Assembly: GCF_051020985.1 (NCBI RefSeq)
Contig: NW_027475148.1
Coordinates: forward strand, 372,001 to 436,000
Direction of reading: 5' to 3'
Length of the DNA: 64,000 nt
Source: Nomia melanderi
Lineage: Eukaryota > Arthropoda > Insecta > Hymenoptera > Halictidae
Position numbers and translations under genes: made by a program. This document shows, piece after piece, positions 24,044 to 37,010 of this stretch (the stretch's first letter is position 1; every line of letters starts with the position of its first letter). The notes under the pieces are model-generated. The model was not told the DNA's origin and ran no database searches. It worked only from the letters and a program-made list of their open reading frames with translations.

Positions 24044-27018
24044 ATGGTTTATTGCGCTATCTCTAATAGCACCCGAGATATCACCAGATATATATTGGAT
24101 TTTGCCCTGACCCTGAGTGACCGGCCCCATGAGACTGTGGTTTTCTCGGCCCCTGGTGGTCCGAGGTTGTTCCCGCTGCACAGATTCATGCGCCAGGGCC
24201 TCCTACAGACAATGCACTTTGATTTATTGCTCTATCTGTAATAGCACCCGAGATATCACCAGATATATATTGGATTTTCCCCTGACCCTGATTGTCCGGC
24301 CCCATGAGACTGTGGTTTTCTCGGCCCCTGGTGGTCCGAGGTCGTTCCCGCTGCACAGATTCATGCGCCAGGGCCTCCTACAGACAATGCACTTTGATTT
24401 ATTGCGCTATCTGTAATAGCACCCGAGATATCACCAGATATATATTGGATTTTTCCCTGACCCTGAGTGTCCGGCCCCATGAGACGGTGGATGTCTCGGC
24501 CCCTGATGGTCCGAGATCGTTCCCGCTGCACAGATTCATGCGCCAGGGCCTCCTGCAGACAATTCACTTTGGTTTATTGCGCTATCTCTAATAGCACCCG
24601 AGATATCACCAGATATATATTGGATTTTTCCCCGACCCTGAGTGTCCGGCCCCATGAGACGGTAGGTTTTCTCGGCCGCTGGTGGCCCGAGGTCGTTCCC
24701 GCTGGCCAGATTCATGCGCCAGGGCCTCCTACAGACAATGCACTATGATTTATTGCGCTATCTGTAATAGCACCCGAGATATCACCAGATCTATATTGGA
24801 TTTTCCCCTGACCCTGAGTATCCGGCCCCATGAGACTGTGGTTTTCTCGGCCCCTGGTGGTCCGAGGTCGTTCCCGTTGCACAGATTCATGCGCCAGGGC
24901 CTCCTGCAGATAATTCACTTTGGTTTATTGCGCTATCTCTAATAGCACCCGAGATATCACCAGATATATATTGGATTTTTCACTGACCCTGAGCGTCCTG
25001 CCCCATGAGACGGTCGTTTTCTCGGCCCCTGGTGGTCCGAGAAGGTTCCCGCTGAACAGGTTCATGCGCCAGGGCCTCCTACAGACAATGCACTTTGATT
25101 TATTGCGCTATCTGTAATAGCACCCGAGATATCACCAGGTATATATTGGATTTTTCACTGACCCTGAGTGTCCTGCCCCATGAGACGGTGGTTTTCTCGG
25201 CCCCTGGTGTTCCGAGGTCGTTCCCGCTGCACAGATTCATGCGCCAGGGCCTCCTACAGACAATGCACTTTGATTTATTGCGCTATCTCTAATAGCACCC
25301 GAGATATCACCAGATCTATATTGGATTTCCCCCTGACCCTGAGTATCCGGCCCCATGAGACTGTGGTTTCTCGGCCCCTGGTGGTCCTAGGTCGTTCCCG
25401 CTGCACTGATGCATGCGCCAGGGCCTCCTGCAGATAATTCCCTTTGGCTTATTGCGCTATCTCTAATAGCGCCCGAGATATCACCAGATATATATTGGAT
25501 TTTTCCCTGACCCTGAGTGTCCGGCCCCATGAGACTGCGGTTTTCTCGGCCCCTGGTGGTCGGAGGTTGTTCCCGCTGCACAGATTCATGCGCCAGGGCC
25601 GCCTACAGACAATGCACTTTGATTTATTGCTCTATCTGTAATAGCACCCGAGATATCACCAGATATATATTGGATTTTCCCCTGACCCTGAGTGTCCGGC
25701 CCCATGAGACTGTGGTTTTCTCGGCCCCTGGTGGTCCGAGGTCGTTCCCGCTGCACAGATTCATGCGCCAGGGCCTCCTACAGACAATGCACTTTGATTT
25801 ATTGCGCTATCTGTAATAGCACCCGAGATATCACCAGATATATATTGGATTTTCCCCTGACACTGAGTGTCCGGCCCCTTGAGACTGTCGTTTTCTCGGC
25901 CCCTGGTGGTCCGGGGTCGTTCCCGTTGCATAGATTCATGCGCCAGGGCCTCCTGCAGATAATTCACCTTGGTTTATTGCGCTATCTCTAATAGCACCCG
26001 AGATATCACCAGATATATATTGGATTTGCCCCTGACCCTGAGTGTGCGGCACCATGTGACTGTAGTTTTCTCGGCCCCTGGTGGTCCTAGGTCGTTCCCG
26101 CTGCACAGATTCATGCGCCAGGGCCTCCTACAGACAATGCACTTTGATTTATTGCTCTATCTGTAATAGCACCCGAGATATCACCAGATATATATTGGAT
26201 TTTCCCCTGACCCTGAGTGTCCGGCCCCATGAGACGGTCGTTTTCTCGGCCCCTGGTGGTCCGAGGTCGTTCCCGCTGCACAGATTCATGCGCCAGGGCC
26301 TCCTGCAGATAATTCACTTTCGTTTATTGCGCTATCTCTGATAGCACCCGAGATATCACCAGATATATATTGGATTTTCCCCTGACCCTGAGTGTCCGGC
26401 CCCATGAGACTGTGGTTTTTTCGGCCCCTGGTGGTCCGAGGTCGTTCCCGCTGCACAGATTCATGCGCCAGGGCCTCCTGCAGAGAATTCACTTTGGTTT
26501 ATTGCGCTATCTCTAATAGCACCCGAGATATCACCAGATATAAACTGGATTTTCCCCTGACCCTGAGTGTCCGGCCCCATGAGACTGTGGTTTTCTCGGC
26601 CCCTGGTGGTCCGAGGTCGTTGCCGCTTCACAGATTCATGCGCCAGGGCCTCCTACAGACAATGCACTTTGACTTATTGCGCTATCTGTAATAGCACCCG
26701 AGATATCACCAGATATATATTGGATTTTTCCCTGACCCTGAGTGTCCGGCCCCATGAGACGGTGGTTTTCTCGGCCCCTGGTGGTCCGAGGTCGTTCCCG
26801 CTGCACAGATTCATGCGCCAGGGCCTCCTGCAGATAATTCACTTTGGTTTATTGCGCTATCTCGAATAGCGCCCGGGATATCAACAGATATATATTGGAT
26901 TTTTCCCTGACCCTGAGTGTCCGGCCCCATGAGACTGCGGTTTTCTCGGCTCCTGGTGGTCCGAGGTCGTTCCCGCTGCACACATTCATGCGCCAGGGCC
27001 TCCTGCAGATAATTCACT
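24044..27018 (+). repeat. Family 'F', copy 2 (17 monomers, 2975 bp)
   Basis: Tandem copy of 21244-24043. The offset is 2800 up to about 24.92 kb and 2975 from about 25.1 kb because this copy has one more monomer (GCGTCCTGCCCC with TCCGAGAAGG at about 24990-25045). Both length variants of copy 1 recur, the +1 at about 24664 and the -1 at about 25368. The CTCGAATAGCGCCCGGGATATC monomer sits at the end of both copies. Confidence 0.88.
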
Positions 27019-28068
27019 ATGGTTTATTGCGCTATCTCTAATAGCACCCGAGATATCACCAGATATATATTGGATTTTCCCTTGACCCTGAGTGTCCGGC
27101 CCCATGAGACTGTGGTTTTCTCGGCCCCTGGTGGTCCGAGGTCGTTCCCGCTGCCCAGCTTCAGGCGCCAGGGCCTCCTGCAGATAACTCACTTTGGTTT
27201 ATTGCGCTATCTCTAATAGCACCCAAGATATCACCTGATATATATTGGATTTTTCCCTGACCCTGAGTGTCCGGCTCCATGAGACGGTTGTTGTCTCGGC
27301 CTCTGGTGGTCCGAGGTCGTTCCCGCTGCACAGATTCTTGCGCCAGGGCCTCCTGCAGATAATTCACTTTGGTTTATTACGCTATCTCTAATAGCACCCA
27401 AGATATCACCAGATATATATTGGATTTTTCCCTGACCCTGAGTGTCCGGCCCCATGAGACTGTGGATTTTTCGGCCCCTGGTGGTCCGAGGTCGTTCCCG
27501 TTGCACAGATTCATGTGACAGGGCCTCCTGCAGATAATTCCCTTTGGTTTATTGCGCTATATCTAATAGCACCCAAGATATCACCAGATATATATTGGAT
27601 TTTTCCCTGACCCTGAGTGTCCGGCCCCATGAGACTGTGGTTTCCTCGGCCCCTGGTGGTCTGAGGTCGTTCCCGCTGCACAGATTCATGCGCCAGGGCC
27701 TCCTACAGACAATGCACTTTGATTTATTTCGCTATCTGTAATAGGACCGGAGATATCACCAGATATATATTGGATTTTCCCCAGACCCTGAGTGTCCGGC
27801 CGCATGAGACTGTAGTTTTATCGGCCCCTGGTGGTCCGAGGTCGTTCCCGCTGCACAGATTCATGCGCCAGGGCCTCCTGCAGATAATTCACTTTGGTTT
27901 ATTGCGCTATCTCTAATAGCGCCCGAGATATCAACAGATATATATTGGATTTTTCCCTGACCCTGAGTGTCCGGCCCCATGAGACTGCGGTTTTCTCGGC
28001 CCCTGGTGGTCCGAGGTCGTTCCCGCTGCACACATTCATGCGCCAGGGCCTCCTGCAGATAATTCACT
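27019..28068 (+). repeat. Segment of family E inserted between F copies
   Basis: Six monomers collinear with 14595-15295 and then 15820-15995 (offsets 12424, then 12074). The equivalent of two monomers is absent. Landmarks: CTTCAGGCGCC at about 27158, ACCCAAGATATC heads, CAGATTCTTGCG at about 27331, GTTTCCTCGG at about 27641 and GGACCGGAGATATC at about 27744. This is a third, shuffled occurrence of the E sequence. Confidence 0.8.
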
Positions 28069-30914
28069 ATGGTTTATTGCGCTATCTCTAATAGCACCCG
28101 AGATATCACCAGATATATATTGGATTTTGCCCTGACCCTGAGTGTCCGGCCCCATGAGACTGTGGTTTTCTCGGCCCCTGGTGGTCCGAGGTTGTTCCCG
28201 CTGCACAGATTCATGCGCCAGGGCCTCCTACAGACAATGCACTTTGATTTATTGCTCTATCTGTAATAGCACCCGAGATATCACCAGATATATATTGGAT
28301 TTTCCCCTGACCCTGATTGTCCGGCCCCATGAGACTGTGGTTTTCTCGGCCCCTGGTGGTCCGAGGTCGTTCCCGCTGCACAGATTCATGCGCCAGGGCC
28401 TCCTACAGACAATGCACTTTGATTTATTGCGCTATCTGTAATAGCACCCGAGATATCACCAGATATATATTGGATTTTTCCCTGACCCTGAGTGTCCGGC
28501 CCCATGAGACGGTGGATGTCTCGGCCCCTGATGGTCCGAGATCGTTCCCGTTGCACAGATTCATGCGCCAGGGCCTCCTGCAGACAATTCACTTTGGTTT
28601 ATTGCGCTATCTCTAATAGCACCCGAGATATCACCAGATATATATTGGATTTTTCCCCGACCCTGAGTGTCCGGCCCCATGAGACGGTAGGTTTTCTCGG
28701 CCGCTGGTGGCCCGAGGTCGTTCCCGCTGGCCAGATTCATGCGCCAGGGCCTCCTACAGACAATGCACTATGATTTATTGCGCTATCTGTAATAGCACCC
28801 GAGATATCACCGGATCTATATTGGATTTTCCCCTGACCCTGAGTATACGGCCCCATGAGACTGTGGTTTTCCCGGCCCCTGGTGGTCCGAGGTCGTTCCC
28901 GTTGCACAGATTCATGCGCCAGGGCCTCCTGCAGATAATTCACTTTGGTTTATTGCGCTATCTCTAATAGCACCCGAGATATCACCAGATATATATTGGA
29001 TTTTTCACTGACCCTGAGCGTCCTGCCCCATGAGACGGTCGTTTTCTCGGCCCCTGGTGGTCCGAGAACGTTCCCGCTGAACAGGTTCATGCGCCAGGGC
29101 CTCCTACAGACAATGCACTATGATTTATTGCGCTATCTGTAATAGCACCCGAGATATCACCAGATCTATATTGGATTTTCCCCTGACCCTGAGTATCCGG
29201 CCCCATGAGACTGTGGTTTTCTCGGCCCCTGGTGGTCCGGGGTCGTTCCCGTTGCACAGATTCATGCGCCAGGGCCTCCTGCAGATAATTCACTTTGGTT
29301 TATTGCGCTATCTCTAATAGCACCCGAGATATCACCAGATATATATTGGATTTTTCACTGACCCTGAGCGTCCGGCCCCATGAGACGGTCGTTTTCTCGG
29401 CCCCTGGTGGTCCGAGAACGTTCCCGCTGCACAGGTTCATGCGCCAGCGTCTCCTACAGACAATGCACTTTGATTTATTGCGCTATCTGTAATAGCACCC
29501 GAGATATCACCAGGTATATATTGGATTTTTCACTGACCCTGAGTGTCCTGCCCCATGAGACGGTGGTTTTCTCGGCCCCTGGTGTTCCGAGGTCGTTCCC
29601 GCTGCACAGATTCATGCGCCAGGGCCTCCTACAGACAATGCACTTTGATTTATTGCGCTATCTCTAATAGCACCCGAGATATCACCAGATCTATATTGGA
29701 TTTTCCCATGACCCTGAGTATCCGGCCCCATGAGACGGTGGTTTCTCGGCCCCTGGTGGTCCTAGGTCGTTCCCGCTGCACTGATGCATGCGCCAGGGCC
29801 TCCTGCAGATAATTCCCTTTGGCTTATTGCGCTATCTCTAATAGCGCCCGAGATATCACCAGATATATATTGGATTTTTCCCTGACCCTGAGTGTCCGGC
29901 CCCATGAGACTGCGGTTTTCTCGGCCCCTGGTGGTCGGAGGTTGTTCCCGCTGCACAGATTCATGCGCCATGGCCGCCTACAGACAATGCACTTTGATTT
30001 ATTGCTCTATCTGTAATAGCACCCGAGATATCACCAGATATATATTGGATTTTCCCCTGACCCTGAGTGTCCGGCCCCATGAGACTGTGGTTTTCTCGGC
30101 CCGTGGTGGTCCGAGGTCGTTCCCGCTGCACAGATTCATGCGCCAGGGCCTCCTACAGACAATGCACTTTGATTTATTGCGCTATCTGTAATAGCACCCG
30201 AGATATCACCAGATATATATTGGATTTTCCCCTGACACTGAGTGTCCGGCCCCTTGAGACTGTCGTTTTCTCGGCCTCTGGTGGTCCGGGGTCGTTCCCG
30301 TTGCACAGATTCATGCGCCAGGGCCTCCTGCAGATAATTCACCTTGGTTTATTGCGCTATCTCTAATAGCACCCGAGATATCACCAGATATATATTGGAT
30401 TTGCCCCTGACCCTGAGTGTGCGGCACCATGAGACTGTAGTTTTCTCGGCCCCTGGTGGTCCTATGTCGTTCCCGCTGCACAGATTCATGCGCCAGGGCC
30501 TCCTACAGACAATGCACTTTGATTTATTACTCTATCTGTAATAGCACCCGAGATATCACCAGATATATATTGGATTTTCCCCTGACCCTGAGTGTCCGGC
30601 CCCATTAGACTGCGGTTTTCTCGGCCCCTGGTGGTCCGAGGTCGTTCCCGCTGCACAGATTCATGCGCCAGGGCCTCCTACAGACAATGCACTTTGATTT
30701 ATTGCGCTATCTGTAAGAGCACCCGAGATATCACCAGATATATATTGGATTTTTCACTGACCCTGAGTGTCCGGCCCCATGAGACGGTCGTTTTCTCGGC
30801 CCCTGGTGGTCCGAGGTCGTTCCCGCTGCACAGATTCATGCGCCAGGGCCTCCTGCAGATAATTCACTTTCGTTTATTGCGCTATCTCTGATAGCACCCG
30901 AGATATCACCAGAT
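28069..30914 (+). repeat. Family 'F', copy 3 (expanded)
   Basis: Collinear with 24044 onward at offset 4025, rising to 4375 after about 29.1-29.5 kb (two extra monomers) and 4550 after about 30.6 kb (one extra). The +1 (about 28689) and -1 (about 29741) monomers recur. The expanded part (28945-29667) holds the same four-monomer order as in the 5-mer at 16463-17337. Relatedness stops where an AGATCT head begins at about 30914. Confidence 0.85.
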
Positions 30915-33300
30915 CTATATTGGATTTTCCCCTGACCCTGAGTATCCGGCCCCATGAGACTGTGGTTTTCTCGGCCCCTGGTGGTCCGAGGTCGTTCCCG
31001 TTGCACAGATTCATGCGCCAGGGCCTCCTGCAGATAATTCACTTCGGTTTATTGCGCTATCTCTAATAGCACCCGAGATATCACCAGATATATATTGGAT
31101 TTTTCACTGACCCTGAGCGTCCGGCCCGATGAGACGGTCGTTTTCTCGGCCCCTGGTGGTCCGAGAACGTTCCCGCTGCACAGGTTCATGCGCCAGCGTC
31201 TCCTACAGACAATGCACTTTGATTTATTGCGCTATCTGTAATAGCACCCGAGATATCACCAGATATATATTGGATTTTTCACTGACCCTGAGTGTCCTGC
31301 CCCATGAGACTGTGGTTTTCTCGGCCCCTGGTGGTCCTAGGTCGTTCCCGCTGCACAGATTCATGCGCCAGGGCCTCCTGCAGATAATTCCCTTTGGCTT
31401 ATTGCGCTATCTCTAATTGCGCCCGAGATATCACCAGATATATATTGGATTTTTCCCTGACCCTGAGTGTCCGGCCCCATGAGACTGCGGTTTTCTCGGC
31501 CCCTGGTGGTCCGAGATCGTTCCCGCTGCACACATTCATGCGCCAGGGCCTCCTGCAGATAATTCACTTTAGTTTATTGCGCTATCTTTAATAGCACCCG
31601 AGATATCACCAGATATAGATTGGATTTTCCCCTGACCCTGAGTGTCCTGCCCCATGAGACTGTGGTTTTCTCGGCCCCTGGTGGTCCGAGGTCGTTCCCG
31701 CTGCACAGATTCATGCGCCAGGGCCTCCTACAGACAATGCACTTTGATTTATTGCGCTATCTGTAATAGCACCCGAGATATCACCAGATAGATATTGGAT
31801 TTTTCACTGACCCTAAGTGTCCAGCCCCTCGGGACGGTGGTTTTCTCGGCCCCTGGTGGTCCGAGGTCGCTCCCGCTGCAAAAATTCATGCGCCAGGACC
31901 TCCTACAGACAATGCACTTTGATTTATTGCGCTATCTGTAATAGCACCCAAGATATCACCAGATAAATATTGGATTTTCCCCTGACCCTGAGTGTCCGGC
32001 CCCATGAGACGGTGGATGTCTCGGCCCCTGATGGTCCGAGATCGTTCCCGCTGCACAGATTCATGCGCCAGGGCCTCCTGCAGACAATTCACTTTGGTTT
32101 ATTGCTCTATCTCTAATAGCACCCGAGATATCACCAGATATATATTGGATTTTTCCCCGACCCTGAGTGTCCGGCCCCATGAGACGGTGGTTTTCTCGGC
32201 CGCTGGTGGTCCGAGGTCGTTCCCGCTGGCCAGATTCATGCGCCAGGGCCTCCTACAGACAATGCACTATGATTTATTGCGCTATCTGTAATAGCACCCG
32301 AGATATCACCAGATCTATATTGGATTTTCCCCTGACCCTGAGTATCAGGCCCCATGAGACTGTGGTTTTCTCGGCCCCTGGTGGTCCGAGGTCGTTCCCG
32401 TTGCACAGGTTCATGCGCCAGCGTCTCCTACAGACAATGCACTTTGATTTATTGCGCTATCTCTAATAGCGCCCGAGATATCACCAGATCTATATTTTAT
32501 TTTCCCCTGACCCTGAGTATCCGGCCTCATCAGACTGTGGTTTTCTCGGCCCCTGGTGGTCCGAGGTCGTTCCCGTTGCACAGATTCATGCGCCAGGGCC
32601 TCCTGCAGGTAATGCACTTTGGTTTATTGCGCTATCTCTAATAGCACCCGAGATATCACCAAATATATATTGGATTTCTCACTGACCCTGAGTGTCCTGC
32701 CCCATAAGACGGTGGTTTTCTCGGCCCCTGGTGTTCCGAGGTCGTCCCCGCTGCACAGGTTCATGCGCCAGGGTCTCCTACAGACAATGCACTTTGATTT
32801 ATTGCGCTATCTGTAATAGCACCCGTGATATCACCACATATATATTGGATTTTTCACTGACCCTGAGTGTCCGGCCCCATGAGACGGTGGTTTTCTCGGT
32901 CCCTGGTGTTCCGAGGTCGTTCCCGCTGCACAGATTCATGCGCCAGGGCCTCCTACAGACAATGCACTTTGATTTATTGCGCTATCTCTAATAGCACCCG
33001 TGATATCACCAGATATATATTGGATTTTCCCTGACCCTGAGTGTCCGGCCCAATGAGACTGTGGTTTTCTCGGCCCCTGGTGTTCCGAGGTCGTTCCCGC
33101 TGTACAGATTCATGCGCCAGGGCCTCCTACAGACAATGCACTTTGATTTATTGCACTATCTGTAATAGCACCCGAGATATCACCAGATATATATTGGATT
33201 TTACCCTGACCCTGAGTGTCCGGCCCCATGAGACGGTCGTTGTCTCGGCCCCTGGAGGTCCGAGGACGTTCCCGCTGCACAGATACATGCGCCAGGGCCT
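30915..33300 (+). repeat. Mosaic stretch of short shared segments
   Basis: Starts with about two monomers like 29160-29490 (offset about 1750). It includes a diverged monomer at 31793-31940, then about 31890-32310, which is a relative of 37140-37560 (GATGTCTCGG with CTGATGG, then CCGCTGGTGG / CTGGCCAG). It continues with AGATCTATATTTTATT at about 32489 and GTGATATCACC heads at about 32825 and 33001. No unit repeats in tandem within it. Confidence 0.7.
31793..31940 (+). repeat. Unusually diverged monomer
   Basis: Carries CAGATAGATATTGG, ACCCTAAGTGTCCAGCCCCTCGGGACGG split over about 31810-31838, GGTCGCTCCCGCTGCAAAAATTC and CCAGGACCTCC. I did not find this combination in any other monomer of the window. 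Its length is still 175 bp. Confidence 0.65.
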
Positions 33301-33349
33301 CCTACAGGTAATGCACTTTGATTAATTCGCTATCTGTAATAGCAACCGA
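33002..33349 (+). repeat. Two consecutive 1-bp-short monomers
   Basis: The first lacks one C in GATTTTCCCTGACC (about 33028); the same deletion recurs at about 35475 and 36528 in related copies. The second reads GATTAATTCGCTATC at about 33320 instead of GATTTATTGCGCTATC, a change found only here. Confidence 0.75.
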
Positions 33350-34224
33350 GATATCACCAGATCTATATTGGATTTTCCCCTGACCCTGAGTGTCCGGCCC
33401 CATGAGACTGTGGTTTTTTCGGCCCCTGGTGGTCCGAGGTCGTTCCCGTTGCACAGATTCATGCGCCAGGGCCTCCTGCAGATAACTCACTTTGGTTTAT
33501 TGCGCTATCTCTAATAGCACCCAAGATATCACCAGATATATATTGAATTTTTCCCTGACCCTGAGTGACCGGCCCCATGAGACTGTGGTTTTCTCGGCCC
33601 CTGGTGGTCCGAGGTCGTTCCCGCTGCACAGATTCATGCGCCAGGGCCTCCTACAGACAATGCACTTTGATTTATTGCGCTATCTGTAATAGCACCCAAG
33701 ATATCACCAGATAAATATTGGATTTTCCCCTGACCCTGAGTGTCCGGCCCCATGAGACGGTGGTTTTCTCGGCCCCTGATGGTCCGAGGTCGTTCCCGCT
33801 GTCCACATTAATGCGCCAGGGCCTCCTACAGACAATGCAATTTGATTTATTGCGCTATCTGTAACAGCACCCGAGATATCACCAGATATATATTGGATTT
33901 TCCCCTGACCCTGAGTGTCCGGCCCCTTGAGACAGTCGTTTTCTCGGCCCCTGGTGGTCCGAGGTCGTTCCCGTTGCACAGATTCATGCGCCAGGGCCTC
34001 CTGCAGATAATTCACCTTGGTTTATTGCGCTATCTCTAATAGCACCCGAGATATCACCAGATATATATTGGATTTTCCCCTGACCCTGAGTGTCCGGCAC
34101 CATGAGACTGTAGTTTTCTCGGCCCCTGGTGGTCCTAGGTCGTTCCCGCTGCACAGATTCATGCGCCAGGGCCTCCTACAGACAATGCACTTTGATTTAT
34201 TGCGTTATCTGTAATAGCACCCGA

Positions 34225-34400
34225 GATATCACCACATATATATTGGATTTTTCCCTGACCCAGAGTGTCCGGCCCCCTCGAGACGGTGGTTTTCTCGGCC
34301 CCTGGTAGTCCGAGGTCGTTCCCGCTGCACAGCGTCAGGCGCCAGGGCCTCCTGCAGATAACTCACTTTGGTTTATTGCGCTATCTCTAATAGCACCCGA
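34225..34400 (+). repeat. 176-bp monomer with 1-bp insertion and odd core
   Basis: GGCCCCCTCGAGACGG at about 34270 replaces GGCCCCATGAGACGG, adding one base and creating CTCGAG. The same monomer has GGTAGTCCGAGG and CACAGCGTCAGGCGCC. Unique in the window. Confidence 0.75.
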
Positions 34401-34509
34401 GATATCACCAGATGTATATTGGATTTTTCCCTGACCCTGAGTGTCCGGCCCCATGAGACGGTGGTTTTCTCGGCCCCTGGTGGTCCGAGGTCGTTCCCGC
34501 TGCACAGAT

Positions 34510-34990
34510 TCATGCGCCAGGGCCTCCTGCAGATAATTCACTTTGGTTTATTGCGCTATCTCTAATAGCGCCCGAGATATCACCAGATCTATATTTTATT
34601 TTCCCCTGACCCTGAGTATCCGGCCTCATGAGACTGTGGTTTTCTCGGCCCCTGGTGGTCCGAGGTCGTTCCCGTTGCACAGATTCATGCGCCAGGGCCT
34701 CCTGCAGGTAATGCACTTTGGTTTATTGCGCTATCTCTAATAGCACCCGAGATATCACCAAATATATATTGGATTTCTCACTGACCCTGAGTGTCCTGCC
34801 CCATAAGACGGTGGTTTTCTCGGCCCCTGGTGTTCCGAGGTCGTCCCCGCTGCACAGATTCATGCGCCAGGGCCTCCTACAGACAATGCACTTTGATTTA
34901 TTGCGCTATCTCTAATAGCACCCGAGATATCACCAGATCTATATTGGATTTTCCCCTGACCCTGAGGGTCCGGCCCCATGAGACTGTGGT
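34510..34990 (+). repeat. Copy of 32411-32890 (12-mer offset)
   Basis: AGATCTATATTTTATTTTCC, CGGCCTCAT, GGTAATGCACTTTGG, CACCAAATATATATTGG and CCCCATAAGACGG recur in order at +2099 (12x175-1). Relatedness is lost inside the following monomer, where one copy carries CACAGGTTC and the other CACAGATTC. Confidence 0.8.
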
Positions 34991-36083
34991 TTTCTCGGCC
35001 CCTGGTGGTCCGAGGTCGTTCCCGTTGCACAGATTCATGCGCCAGGGCCTCCTGCAGATAATTCACTTTGGTTTATTGCGCTATCTCTAATAGCACCCGA
35101 GATATCACCAGATATATATCGGATTTTTCACTGATCCTGAGCGTCCGGCCCCATGAGACGTTCCTTTTCTCGGCCCCTGGTGGTCCGAGGTCGTTCCCGC
35201 TGCACAGGTTCATGCGCCAGGGTCTCCTACAGACAATGCACTTTGATTTATTGCGCTATCTGTAATAGCACCCGAGATATCACCACATATATATTGGATT
35301 TTTCACTGACCCTGAGTGTCCGGCCCCATGAGACGGTGGTTTTCTCGGTCCCTGGTGTTCCGAGGTCGTTCCCGCTGCACAGATTCATGCGCCAGGGCCT
35401 CCTACAGACAATGCACTTTGATTTATTGCGCTATCTCTAATAGCACCCGTGATATCACCAGATATATATTGGATTTTCCCTGACCCTGAGTGTCCGGCCC
35501 AATGAGACTGTGGTTTTCTCGGCCCCTGGTGTTCCGAGGTCGTTCCCGCTGTACAGAATCATGCGCCAGGGCCTCCTACAGACAATGCACTTTGATTTAT
35601 TGCACTATCTGTAATAGCACCCGAGATATCACCAGGTATATATTGGATTTTACTCTGACCCTGAGTGTGCGGCCCCATGAGACGGTGGTTTTCTCGGACC
35701 CTGGTGGTCCGAGGTCGTTCCCGCTGCACAGATTCATGCGCCAGGGCCTCCTACAGACAATGCACTTTGATTTATTGCGCTATCTGTAATAGCACCCGAG
35801 ATATCACCAGATATATATTGGATTTTACCCTGACCCTGAGTGTCCGGCCCCATGTGACGGTGGTTGTCTCAGCCCCTGGAGGTCCGAGGACGTTCCCGCT
35901 GCACAGATACATGCGCCAGGGCCTCCTGCAGATAATTGACTTTGGTTTATTGCGCTATCTCTAATAGCACCCGAGATATCAAGAGATATATACTGGATTT
36001 TCCCCTGACCCTGAGTGTCCGGCCCAATGAGACTGTGGTTCTCTCGGCCCCTGGTGGTCCGAGGTCGTTCCCGCTGCACAGAT
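34860..36083 (+). repeat. 7-mer unit, copy 1 (1224 bp)
   Basis: Contains GAGGGTCCGG (AGATCT head) at about 34970, TATATCGGATTTTTCAC with GACGTTCCTTTTC at about 35116-35168, GTCCCTGGTGTTCC at about 35349, the 1-bp-short TTTTCCCTGACC monomer at about 35475, CCAGGTATAT with GTGTGCGGCCCC at about 35632-35675, CATGTGACGGTGG at about 35852 and GATATCAAGAGATATATACTGG at about 35975. Confidence 0.8.
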
Positions 36084-37010
36084 TCATGCGCCAGGGCCTC
36101 CTACAGACAATGCACTTTGATTTATTGCGCTATCTCTAATAGCACCCGAGATATCACCAGATCTATATTGGATTTTCCCCTGACCCTGAGGGTCCGGCCC
36201 CATGAGACTGTGGTTTTCTCGGCCCCTGGTGGTCCGAGGTCGTTCCCGTTGCACAGATTCATGCGCCAAGGCCTCCTGCAGATAATTCACTTTGGTTTAT
36301 TGCGCTATCTCTAATAGCACCCGAGATATCACCAGATATATATCGGATTTTTCACTGACCCTGAGCGTCCGGCCCCATGAGACGTTCCTTTTCTCGGTCC
36401 CTGGTGTTCCGAGGTCGTTCCCGCTGCACAGATTCATGCGCCAGGGCCTCCTACAGACAATGCACTTTGATTTATTGCGCTATCTCTAATAGCACCCGTG
36501 ATATCACCAGATATATATTGGATTTTCCCTGACCCTGAGTGTCCGGCCCAATGAGACTGTGGTTTTCTCGGCCCCTGGTGTTCCGAGGTCGTTCCCGCTG
36601 TACAGATTCATGCGCCAGGGCCTCCTACAGACAATGCACTTTGATTTATTGCACTATCTGTACTAGCACCCGAGATATCACCAGGTATATATTGGATTTT
36701 ACTCTGACCCTGAGTGTGCGGCCCCATGAGACGGTGGTTTTCTCGGACCCTGGTGGTCCGAGGTCGTTCCCGCTGCACAGATTCATGCGCCAGGGCCTCC
36801 TACAGACAATGCACTTTGATTTATTGCGCTATCTGTAATAGCACCCGAGATATCACCAGATATATATTGGATTTTACCCTGACCCTGAGTGTCCGGCCCC
36901 ATGTGACGGTGGTTGTCTCAGCCCCTGGTGGTCCGAGGACGTTCCCGCTGCACAGATACATGCGCCAGGGCCTCCTGCAGATAATTCTCCTTGGTTTATT
37001 GCGATATCTC
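36084..37010 (+). repeat. 7-mer unit, copy 2, one monomer deleted
   Basis: Collinear with 34860 onward at +1224, then at +1049 after about 36.4 kb. At about 36361-36415 one monomer joins GACGTTCCTTTTC (left part of the monomer near 35150) to GTCCCTGGTGTTCC (right part of the next one). The hybrid marks an in-register deletion of exactly one unit. Confidence 0.8.
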
